DNA from: Burkholderiales bacterium UBA1834
GTDB lineage: Bacteria > Pseudomonadota > Gammaproteobacteria > Burkholderiales > Burkholderiaceae_C
Direction: 5' to 3'
Assembly: GCA_002339015.1 (NCBI GenBank)
Contig: DDJC01000117.1
Coordinates: forward strand, 73,584 to 91,723
Length of the DNA: 18,140 bases
The translations under genes were made by a program, and so were the position numbers. Numbering within the stretch: the stretch's first letter is position 1; every line of letters starts with the position of its first letter. The notes under the pieces were generated by a model. That model had not been told where the DNA came from. It made no database searches and saw only the letters and a list, made by a program, of their open reading frames with translations. Below are positions 7,763 to 14,614 of the stretch, piece after piece.

Positions 7763-7771
7763 GCCCGCAGC

Positions 7772-8194
7772 TTACTTGCGCAACAGCACGTTCAGCCCGG
7801 GCACCAGATCGGTCTCGTCCAGGTAGCCGATGGCGCCAGGCGTTCGGCCCACCATCTCGATCATCTCCGACGGCTGCCTGACCTCCGGCGGCGGCGTGCC
7901 CTTGCCCACATAGCGGCGCACTGTCCAATAGCCCACGTACTGGTCTTCATCGGTCTGCAGGTACTGGCTCAGGAAGCGCTGGCGCACGGGCAGGCCTGGT
8001 GCGGCATTGACGGGTTGCACCTTCACGCCATCGACCTCGATGGTCTTGCCGGTGAAGATGCGCTGCAGCGTGGCAGGGTCCAGCTTGCGCACAGTCGGAT
8101 GGCCGATCACCACCACACGGTCAGCCGCCTGGGCCAGCGTGAAGCCGCCCAGCAGCAAAGCACACAGGACGCGGTTGAATTCAAGGCGTGTCAT
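7772..8194 (-). CDS. small PstS-like periplasmic substrate-binding protein
   Basis: 140 residues with a signal peptide cleaved near AQA/AD at 23-24. The mature part resembles one lobe of the phosphate-binding PstS/PBP-like family. VVVIGHPTVRKLDPATLQRIF is followed by a KTIEVDGVKVQPVN-type strand, then RQRFLSQYLQ, and the late PGAIGYLDE motif that in PstS relatives (SGAIGY) forms part of the binding fold. At about 117 mature residues it is far shorter than full PstS (about 320), so a standard two-lobed flytrap is not possible from this chain alone. It starts 12 bases after the stop of the outer-membrane protein gene and is the last gene of the run that begins with the hybrid kinase. It may capture a ligand for, or signal to, that kinase, which is inference. 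Ligand unknown. Confidence 0.75.
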   Translation of the reverse strand: MTRLEFNRVLCALLLGGFTLAQAADRVVVIGHPTVRKLDPATLQRIFTGKTIEVDGVKVQPVNAAPGLPVRQRFLSQYLQTDEDQYVGYWTVRRYVGKGTPPPEVRQPSEMIEMVGRTPGAIGYLDETDLVPGLNVLLRK

Positions 8195-8206
8195 CGCGGC
8201 ACTCCC

Positions 8207-9466
8207 TTAAAACGCGAAGCTGTAGCTCAGCGAGAACACGTCAACCGTTTCGTCGGACACCGATGCGCCGAACGCGGGGGAGTCGATCATGATCGAGCCC
8301 TTGTCCACCCAGGTTCGAAGCCACTCTGCCTTGATCTTGCTGCGCGGCGTCAGCGAAAACGAGGTGCCCAGGGCCAGGGAGTGCTGGTCATAGAAAGGCA
8401 CGGCATCGGCCAACATGCGCTGCCCGGCATTGATCACATCGGCCTGAGGGATGAATGCCGGCACGGAGGACTGGCTCAAAGCTTCCTGCAGGCGCTTGGG
8501 CGCGCCCAGGGACTTCAGCGCGGAGACCACCACATACGGTGTCCAGCGGTCCAGGTTCTTGAGCACGGCCACATAACCACCCAGCGTGTTGGCGCCGAAA
8601 TCGGTCTTGTGCTGGACGTTGCGGCCCACCTCTGCCATCACACGCCAGTTCCCCGGCAGTTGCTGGTCCACCCCCACGGTGATGATGTCGTTGCTGATCT
8701 CGGAGGGGCTGCCTTCGGGCGTGTAATAGCCCACCCCAGGCATCACGACGTTGTAGCGTGCCGTGCTGATGAAGCCGTTCGGACCGCGAGGCTGCGTCGC
8801 TGCATGGTGCCAACCCATGCGCAGCGTGGTTTCGTCGCCGCGCCAGGTGAGCACCACGCCGCTGACCCGGGTGCTGAACTCGCTGTACGACGCACCGGTG
8901 TCTCGCGTGTAGAACCGGTTCCAGATGCGCGCACCACCCGTGTAGGCATCCAGGCTCAAATCGGCATCACCGAGCACCCAGTTGCGCGTGAGAAACAGAC
9001 CGATCACATCGGTGGTGGGCGCAATGGAATACATGTCTGTGGGCAGCCTGGCCAGGTCGTAGCTCTGACCCACATCCAGGTTCTCCGAGGCCAGGTACAG
9101 CGGGATGCGCAGCTTGCCGGCCCGCACCAGCCACTCATTGTTGGGCCGCCACGAGACAAAGGCCCAACTCGCATTCAGGTCCCAGCGGCTGTCCCTTCGC
9201 ATCGAGGGTGCCGCCTTCGCTTGCACGGTGGCGGACCACTCGGGCGTGAACTGCACGTCCAACTGGGCGCCCAGCACGCTGTCGCGCGAGAAGGTGCCGT
9301 CCGAGTCGATGGCGCGCTGGAACTTGTAGTCCTTGTTGGACACGGCCGCCCCCACGGTGCCGAACAGCGAGTAGGACATCTTCTGCTGGGCCTGTGCGCC
9401 CATGGCCGCCAGCGTGAGCAGGCAGGCCGTGGCCAGTCTCCAGGGTTGCGGATCCGTCATGGTCAT
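8207..9466 (-). CDS. outer-membrane beta-barrel (porin-like) protein
   Basis: 419 residues. A signal peptide runs to about residue 27 (AMGAQA/QQ). The rest alternates polar and aromatic residues in strand-like blocks, for example WSATVQAKA, WAFVSWRP and LVRAGKLRIPLYL. It ends in FSLSYSFAF, with the terminal phenylalanine that is the BAM recognition signal of outer-membrane barrels. The RAGKLRIPLYLASEN segment resembles the trimeric/phosphate-porin style pattern (xxGKxxxP), but no named porin subgroup is certain. It lies 31 bases after the HD-GYP regulator stop and 12 bases before the PstS-like gene, so barrel and binding protein probably act together at the envelope. Two ATGs, 9466 and 9460, are both served by AGAGG at 9471-9475, with spacings of 4 and 10, so the start is uncertain by two residues. 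Confidence 0.82.
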   Translation of the reverse strand: MTMTDPQPWRLATACLLTLAAMGAQAQQKMSYSLFGTVGAAVSNKDYKFQRAIDSDGTFSRDSVLGAQLDVQFTPEWSATVQAKAAPSMRRDSRWDLNASWAFVSWRPNNEWLVRAGKLRIPLYLASENLDVGQSYDLARLPTDMYSIAPTTDVIGLFLTRNWVLGDADLSLDAYTGGARIWNRFYTRDTGASYSEFSTRVSGVVLTWRGDETTLRMGWHHAATQPRGPNGFISTARYNVVMPGVGYYTPEGSPSEISNDIITVGVDQQLPGNWRVMAEVGRNVQHKTDFGANTLGGYVAVLKNLDRWTPYVVVSALKSLGAPKRLQEALSQSSVPAFIPQADVINAGQRMLADAVPFYDQHSLALGTSFSLTPRSKIKAEWLRTWVDKGSIMIDSPAFGASVSDETVDVFSLSYSFAF

Positions 9467-9497
9467 CTTTCCTCTCGATGATGTGATGGTGTGGTGC

Positions 9498-10604
9498 TCA
9501 GTCCTGCCATTCGCGTGCGATGGCGGCGATGGTGTCCTGGATGTCGTGCAGCGCCTGCACGATCTGCGGATCGAAATGCTTACCGCTGCCCTCTTCGATC
9601 ATGCGCAGGGCCGTCTCGTGCGGGAAGGGCTCCTTGTAGGGCCGCCGGCTGATCAGGGCGTCGTACACATCGGCCACAGCCATCAGGCGGGCCGACAGCG
9701 GGATGCACTCGCCCACCAACTGGTCCGGATACCCCGAGCCATCCCACTTCTCGTGGTGCGAGCGAGCGATCTCCATGGCGTAGCGCAGGAAGTCGGTGTC
9801 TTCACCCAACCGTGATGCGGCGCGGTGCAGCATGTCCCAGCCATGCATGGGGTGGCGCTTCATCACCTCGAACTCCTCAAGCGTGAGCTTGGCCGGCTTG
9901 AGCAGGATGTTGTCGGGGATGGCCACCTTGCCGATGTCGTGCAGCGGTGCGGACTTGGCGATCAGGCGGATGCGGTGGGGGTCGAGCTCATCGTGGTGCA
10001 GGCCCCGCTCCCACAGGTGGGTGGCCAGCACGCGCACATATTCCTGGGTGCGCTTGACGTTGTTGCCCGTGTCCTCGTCACGGAACTCCGCGAACGAGAT
10101 CATGATGTGCAGGGTCGAATCGCGCAGCCGGTCCAACTGGGCGATCTGCTCCTGCAGCTGCGATTGCAGCGTCTCGTTGCGCTGGTTCAGGAAATCCTGG
10201 AAGGCCTTGTTCTGCAGGTGCGTCTTCACGCGCGCCTTGACCACCACGGGCGTGATCGGCTTGGTGATGTAGTCGGCGCCACCCACCTCGAAGCCACGGG
10301 TTTCGTCTTCCGCGGCCTGCATCGCGGTCAGAAAGATCACGGGCACATGGCGCGTGCGTTCATCGTCCTTGAGCTGTCGGCATACCTCGTAGCCGTCCAT
10401 GCCGGGCATCATCACGTCCAGCAGGATCAGATCGGGCGGCGAGCGCTGCGCCAGGTCCAGGGCCTTGGCACCGGACGAGGCCAGCTTGACACGATAGGTC
10501 TGGTCCAGCAGGCCGGCCAGCAAGGTCAGGTTGGCGGGCGCATCGTCCACCACCAGGATGGTCTGCGGGCCGGACAAGCCCGGCGCCAGTTCATGAAACG
10601 GCAT
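9498..10604 (-). CDS. response regulator with HD-GYP phosphodiesterase domain
   Basis: 368 residues. The receiver domain (about 14-130) has acidic D20/D21, phospho-acceptor D63 (LILLDVMMPGMDG) and K115 (ITKP). A coiled linker (136-165) leads to an HD-GYP domain (about 165-360) with HDIGKVAIPD at 222-231, HHEKWDGSGYP at 283-293 and DVYDAL at 312-317. The family hydrolyses cyclic di-GMP, so phosphorylation by the adjacent hybrid kinase probably controls c-di-GMP level. At the start of the catalytic domain, where HD-GYP enzymes usually have E-T-G-x-H, this protein reads DTGNN (D178, N182), so one usual metal ligand appears changed. The ATG at 10604 is chosen because GGAGG lies five bases upstream and a receiver begins soon after. 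It overlaps the kinase gene by 14 bases, implying translational coupling. Confidence 0.92.
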   Translation of the reverse strand: MPFHELAPGLSGPQTILVVDDAPANLTLLAGLLDQTYRVKLASSGAKALDLAQRSPPDLILLDVMMPGMDGYEVCRQLKDDERTRHVPVIFLTAMQAAEDETRGFEVGGADYITKPITPVVVKARVKTHLQNKAFQDFLNQRNETLQSQLQEQIAQLDRLRDSTLHIMISFAEFRDEDTGNNVKRTQEYVRVLATHLWERGLHHDELDPHRIRLIAKSAPLHDIGKVAIPDNILLKPAKLTLEEFEVMKRHPMHGWDMLHRAASRLGEDTDFLRYAMEIARSHHEKWDGSGYPDQLVGECIPLSARLMAVADVYDALISRRPYKEPFPHETALRMIEEGSGKHFDPQIVQALHDIQDTIAAIAREWQD

Positions 10605-13600
10605 GTGCGCCTCCCTCTTCTTGCAACAGGCCCAATGCAGTGTCGAAATCGCACTGCTCGATGGCGGTGTCCAGCCGGTTGAACACCAGCGGGTGCAGCA
10701 TGGCGCGATAGGCCTCGCGGGTCTGGCGCCATAGGCCGATGGCCGCGCTGTCGGCATCTTCCAGCAGGCGCTCGAGTTCCTCGTGCTGCGGGGGTGGTGC
10801 CTGCAAGGGCGTGCCCGTTGCACGTGATGTCGCTGGCGTCGATGTGGATGCCGTCAAAGGGTCGACAGCACCGCGCACTTGCGGGCGCAAAGCCTCGACG
10901 AAATCACCGAGCTGGCCGACCAGCAGACTGGCGGCCGTGGCGATGGAGGATTCGTCGCGCTGCCCCGCGGCCTGCTCCAGCCCCGAAGCCAGTTGGGCCA
11001 GCGCGTAGGCGCCGATCGTGGCGCACAGGCCACGCAGGGTATGCGCCTCGCGCTGCACGGTGGCCCAGCCTTGCACCTCCAGCGCGGCACGCAGGAGCGG
11101 CACGCTGGTGTCGGCATGGGTCACGAAGCCTTGTGCCACCTGCAGGTACAGGCGCAGATCGCCGTCCAGGCGGTCCAGCGCCGAGCGCGTGTCCAGGCCC
11201 GGCACGCGCGGCAGTGATGAGGGCGGCTCGGCCGACGCGGTCGGTACAACCGGTGTCCGTTCAGGCGATGATGGCGTCAATGCCACAGCGCCGTGATCGA
11301 CCACACGGGGGTGCACATAAGCCGCCAGCGTGGCGTACAGCCTGCGGGGCTCCAGCGGCTTGCTGATGTGGTCCTGCATGCCGATGGCCAGGCACTGTTC
11401 GCGCTCTTCGTCGAGCGCGTGCGCCGTCATCGCCAGGATGGGCAGCTGCCTGAAGCGCTCGTCGGCGCGGATCTGCCGGGTGGCTTCGCGACCATCCATC
11501 ACGGGCATGTGCAGGTCCATCAGCACCACGTCGAACGCGGTCGGGCCGGTCATGCGCAGATGCTCCACGGCCTCGCTGCCATTGCTCACCAGGGTGACAC
11601 TGGCCCCGCGCCGGGTCAACAGCTCGATGGCCAGTTGCTGGTTCAAGGGGTTGTCCTCCACCAGCAGCACGCGCAGGCCATCCAGGCGCACGGCCACATC
11701 CAGCGGTGCTGCGGCCGACGGTCCGGCCACGGCCACGCCGGTCAACCGCGCGAACAGGCCACGCAGCGCTGCGGGCAGGATGGGCTTGGGCAGGAAGCTG
11801 TCGATGCCTGCCTGCGATGCCGGTGTCTGCAGGCTGTCCCAGCCATAGGCGGAGATCACCACCACGTCCAACGAGGGCTGCAGCGTGCGCAGGGCCTGCA
11901 GCACCTGGTCGCCCTGCATGTCGGGCAGCAGCCAGTCCAGCAGCACCAGATCGAAGGGCTGGCCCTGGGCCGCGGCCTCCTGCGCCAGAGCCAATGCCTG
12001 AGCACCGCCCTCGGCCACGGCGACCGTGCCCATGCGCCCGTCGCGCCGGCCCTGCCCGACACCCATGGTTTGCAGCAGACCCGCCAGGGATTCCCGCGTG
12101 TCGTCCTGATCGTCCACCACCAGCACACGCAAGGTGTCCACCGGCAAAGGCCCTGTGGTGCTGGCGGTGGAGGCATCGGTCACGGTCACCGGCAGGGTCA
12201 CGGTGAAAATCGAGCCGGCGCCCAGCTGGCTGGTCACGTCGATGGCGCCACCCATCATCGTGGCCAGGCGTTGGCAGATGCTCAGGCCCAGGCCCGTGCC
12301 GCCATAGCGCCGTGTGGTGCTGTCGTCGGCCTGGGTAAACTCCTGGAAGAGCCGGCTCAACTGCTCTGGCGTCATGCCAATGCCGGTGTCGCTGATCCGC
12401 AAGCACAGCAGGGCCTGATCGCCCTGCCGCGCCTGCAGGGCCACACGCAAGCGCACATGCCCGTGGTGCGTGAACTTCACGGCGTTGGACAACAGGTTGG
12501 TCAGGATCTGCCCCACGCGCAGCATGTCGCCCTGCACCACCGCGGCATCGCCCAGCAAGGCGGCGTCTGCGAACTCGCACAGCAACTCGATCTCGCGCTC
12601 CTGCGCCTTCTGGCGCACCAGCATCAGGGCATTGCCCACCACGTCTTCCACACGGTAGGGCGCGCTCTCCAGCGTCATGCGGCCCGCCTCGATCTTGGAG
12701 AAATCGAGGATGTCGTTGATCACGCCCAGCAGGATCTGCGAGGCCGCGGCCACCTTGTCGAGGTAATCCTTCTGCTGCTCGGTCAGCAGCGTCTGCTGCG
12801 CCAGGTGCGTCATGCCGATGATGGCGTTCATCGGCGTGCGGATCTCATGGCTCATGTTGGCCAGAAAGAGCGACTTGGCCCTGGTGGCCGATTCCGCCTG
12901 GTCACGCGCCTCCTGCAGCGCGGCCTGCGCCTGCGCGCGGGCGGCCAGGTCGTCCTGGATGGCACGCGCCATGGTATCCATCGTGGCGCTCAGCGACACG
13001 ATCTCACGCACTGCATCGGCGCGCAACGGGCTGCGCTGCGCATAGTCGCCATGGGCAAAGGCCTTGGCCTGCCGGCTCAGGGCATCGATGGGCAGCAGCA
13101 CGCGGCGGCGGATCACCAGCAAGGCCCCGGCCATCACGGGCAGCAGCAACAGGTCCACCGCCACGGCCATCCCGATGAAGCGCGAGACACGCGTCGAGGC
13201 CTCTCGCACCGCCGCCTCGGTGCGGGCGTCGGCGCGCTGGGTCAGCTCGGAAATCGCGCGGGTCAGGTCGGCGCCGTCGCGCTCGTACACATGCGAATGC
13301 ACCAACCGGGTGGCGTAGGCCAGATTAGGCTCACCTTCGGAAACGAAGGTATGGCTCTGGGCGTCGTACAGGCCCTGCGTGGCAGCGAAGGCCACTTGTT
13401 CGGTTTTCTTCAGCCGCTCGGTCGCCTCCAGCACCCGCCGCAGGCTGCTCAGCTCATCGCGACTCAGCTGCAAGCCCTTCATGCGCTCGATCAAGGACTG
13501 CTGGCGCCCCTTGTCCGGCAGCGGCTGCGGGTGTTCGCGGACCAGGCGGTCCTCCCAGAAGGCAGTGGGATCGGGTACATCCAGCGTCCCTTTGTCACCT

Positions 13601-13857
13601 TGGCGGATGGCATAGATGTCGTAATAGGTGAGCAGGTACTTGGCGCTGCCCGTGGCCGTATAGGCCCGCACCAGGCGGCGCAGTAGCTCAGCCTCCTGCC
13701 TCAGGTGCTCCAGCGCACGGATCGTCTGCTCCCGCTGCCCGGCAACCTGCGCACTGTGGTCAAACGCCGAACGGATCAACAGCAGAAAGGTGAAGTTCGC
13801 CAGGAGCGCCAGAATGGCGCCCACGAACATGGTGTGAGAGACCGCTTTGAGCTTCAC
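10591..13857 (-). CDS. hybrid sensor histidine kinase with two receivers and HPt
   Basis: 1088-residue inner-membrane phosphorelay protein. TM1 is about 10-28. A helical periplasmic sensor of about 200 residues contains RLVRAYTATG and YYDIYAIRQGDKG near 61-90. TM2 is about 228-249, followed by HAMP (250-305) and a coiled coil to 330. HisKA has H337 in NMSHEIRTPMNAIIGMTHLA. The ATPase has NLLSNAVKF, DTGIGM and GTGLGLSICQRLA. Receiver 1 is about 576-705 with D641 and K691. Receiver 2 is about 728-850 with D781 and K833. The C-terminal HPt has H939 in REAHTLRGL. All phospho-sites are present, so a His-Asp-His-Asp relay to the overlapping HD-GYP regulator is likely. The start is GTG at 13857; an in-frame TGA lies 15 bases upstream, and the next ATG (13830) would cut the basic N-terminus. 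The ribosome site is weak. The ligand is unknown. Confidence 0.93.
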   Translation of the reverse strand: MKLKAVSHTMFVGAILALLANFTFLLLIRSAFDHSAQVAGQREQTIRALEHLRQEAELLRRLVRAYTATGSAKYLLTYYDIYAIRQGDKGTLDVPDPTAFWEDRLVREHPQPLPDKGRQQSLIERMKGLQLSRDELSSLRRVLEATERLKKTEQVAFAATQGLYDAQSHTFVSEGEPNLAYATRLVHSHVYERDGADLTRAISELTQRADARTEAAVREASTRVSRFIGMAVAVDLLLLPVMAGALLVIRRRVLLPIDALSRQAKAFAHGDYAQRSPLRADAVREIVSLSATMDTMARAIQDDLAARAQAQAALQEARDQAESATRAKSLFLANMSHEIRTPMNAIIGMTHLAQQTLLTEQQKDYLDKVAAASQILLGVINDILDFSKIEAGRMTLESAPYRVEDVVGNALMLVRQKAQEREIELLCEFADAALLGDAAVVQGDMLRVGQILTNLLSNAVKFTHHGHVRLRVALQARQGDQALLCLRISDTGIGMTPEQLSRLFQEFTQADDSTTRRYGGTGLGLSICQRLATMMGGAIDVTSQLGAGSIFTVTLPVTVTDASTASTTGPLPVDTLRVLVVDDQDDTRESLAGLLQTMGVGQGRRDGRMGTVAVAEGGAQALALAQEAAAQGQPFDLVLLDWLLPDMQGDQVLQALRTLQPSLDVVVISAYGWDSLQTPASQAGIDSFLPKPILPAALRGLFARLTGVAVAGPSAAAPLDVAVRLDGLRVLLVEDNPLNQQLAIELLTRRGASVTLVSNGSEAVEHLRMTGPTAFDVVLMDLHMPVMDGREATRQIRADERFRQLPILAMTAHALDEEREQCLAIGMQDHISKPLEPRRLYATLAAYVHPRVVDHGAVALTPSSPERTPVVPTASAEPPSSLPRVPGLDTRSALDRLDGDLRLYLQVAQGFVTHADTSVPLLRAALEVQGWATVQREAHTLRGLCATIGAYALAQLASGLEQAAGQRDESSIATAASLLVGQLGDFVEALRPQVRGAVDPLTASTSTPATSRATGTPLQAPPPQHEELERLLEDADSAAIGLWRQTREAYRAMLHPLVFNRLDTAIEQCDFDTALGLLQEEGGAHAVS
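10610..10614 (-). promoter_or_regulatory. ribosome binding site of the HD-GYP regulator
   Basis: GGAGG on the minus strand lies five bases before the ATG at 10604 and inside the end of the kinase coding region. It decides the regulator start against the upstream in-frame start at 10823 and supports translational coupling. Confidence 0.65.
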
Positions 13858-13942
13858 ACCCCGCCCCCGTCACCCGCTCGCAGGCAACGTCCCATCCCTT
13901 GGACATGCAAAAAGGCCATGAGGCGGTATCGGACATGCCCAT

Positions 13943-13984
13943 GGCCCCCTGTAGGCCCGCTGCGGCCTAAAATGCCAAGGGGGC
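13943..13984. repeat. nested inverted repeat in the kinase leader region
   Basis: An outer arm GCCCCCT (13944-13950) pairs with AGGGGGC (13978-13984). Inside it TAGGCC (13952-13957) pairs with GGCCTA (13964-13969) around a six-base loop. It lies about 90 bases upstream of the kinase start and could form a stable hairpin in its leader mRNA. No T-tract follows on either strand, so an ordinary terminator is unlikely. Its function is unknown. Confidence 0.5.
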
Positions 13985-14003
13985 TCCAAACCACCCGGTG
14001 AGT

Positions 14004-14072
14004 GTGAAGTAGTAAACGTGTTTTTCAGTCGTTGCCAAGTTTGTCAACGCTACAAAACACGGTTCATTTCAC
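14004..14072. repeat. AT-rich nested palindrome, candidate operator
   Basis: The core CGTTG-n-CAA-nn-TTG-n-CAACG is a perfect interrupted dyad at 14030-14049. It is enclosed by CGTGTTTT (14017-14024) and AAAACACG (14054-14061), and more loosely by GTGAA (14004-14008) and TTCAC (14068-14072). It lies between the RegA-type gene stop and the hybrid-kinase start. The minus-strand TTGACA at 14047-14042 lies within the core and could be a -35 element for the kinase operon. The best -10 at 17 bases (AAAACA) is poor, so the promoter itself is not established. The symmetry suits a dimeric DNA-binding protein. Confidence 0.55.
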
Positions 14073-14077
14073 GAAAA

Positions 14078-14614
14078 TCACTTAACGCGCTGCTTCTCCA
14101 GCTTGCGGGCCAGGGTGCGGCGGTGCATGCCCAGGCGCCGGGCGGTTTCCGAAATGTTGAAGTCCGTCTCAGCCAGGGTCTCGTGGATGCGCTCCCACTC
14201 CAGCGTCTTGATGGATGTGGAGCGGTTGGTCAGCTCGACCTCGACGTTGCCCTCGGCCCGACCAAAGGCGGCCTCGATGTCGTCGGTGTTCGACGGTTTG
14301 GCCAGGTAGTGGCAGGCGCCCAGCTTGATGGCTTCCACGGCCGTGGCGATGCTGGCGAAGCCCGTCAGCACCACGATCAGCATGTCCGGGTTGTGGGCGT
14401 TGAGCTTCTGCACGCAGGACAGGCCCGACGCCTCGCCGTTGATCTTGAGGTCGACCACGGCATAGCCTGGCGAGTGCCGCTGCAGCAGCTCGCCCACCTC
14501 GTCCAGGCTGCCGGCGATCAGCACCGTGTACTGGCGGCGCTCGAACGAGCGCGCCAGCGTCCGCGCGAACGCGGCATCGTCTTCCACGATGAGCAGCACG
14601 CGCTCGTCACTCAT
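14078..14614 (-). CDS. RegA/PrrA-type response regulator
   Basis: 178 residues. The receiver domain (about 5-120) has acidic E11, D12 and D13, phospho-acceptor D55 in YAVVDLKING, the conserved threonine in VVLTGFASIATAVEAIKLGA, and K106 (LAKPSN). The C-terminal Fis-type helix-turn-helix is at about 152-172, reading NISETARRLGMHRRTLARKL, nearly the signature of RegA/PrrA/ActR/RoxR. Those regulators control respiratory, electron-transport and carbon-fixation genes in response to redox state. It overlaps the kinase gene by four bases (ATGA), so the two are a cognate pair. Length and the lack of a sigma-54 ATPase domain fit the RegA family, not NtrC. The natural targets here would include the upstream cyo operon, which is inferred from position. 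Confidence 0.92.
   Translation of the reverse strand: MSDERVLLIVEDDAAFARTLARSFERRQYTVLIAGSLDEVGELLQRHSPGYAVVDLKINGEASGLSCVQKLNAHNPDMLIVVLTGFASIATAVEAIKLGACHYLAKPSNTDDIEAAFGRAEGNVEVELTNRSTSIKTLEWERIHETLAETDFNISETARRLGMHRRTLARKLEKQRVK

Noticed and set aside
11293..13686. A very long + strand open frame opposite the hybrid kinase
   Set aside because: It is rich in Gln, His, Arg and Ala with no recognisable domain. It lies wholly antisense to a clear multi-domain kinase and is the usual by-product of GC-biased third codon positions.
13760..13942. A 60-codon minus-strand open frame overlapping the kinase start
   Set aside because: It overlaps the kinase N-terminus in another frame, has no good ribosome site and no family resemblance.
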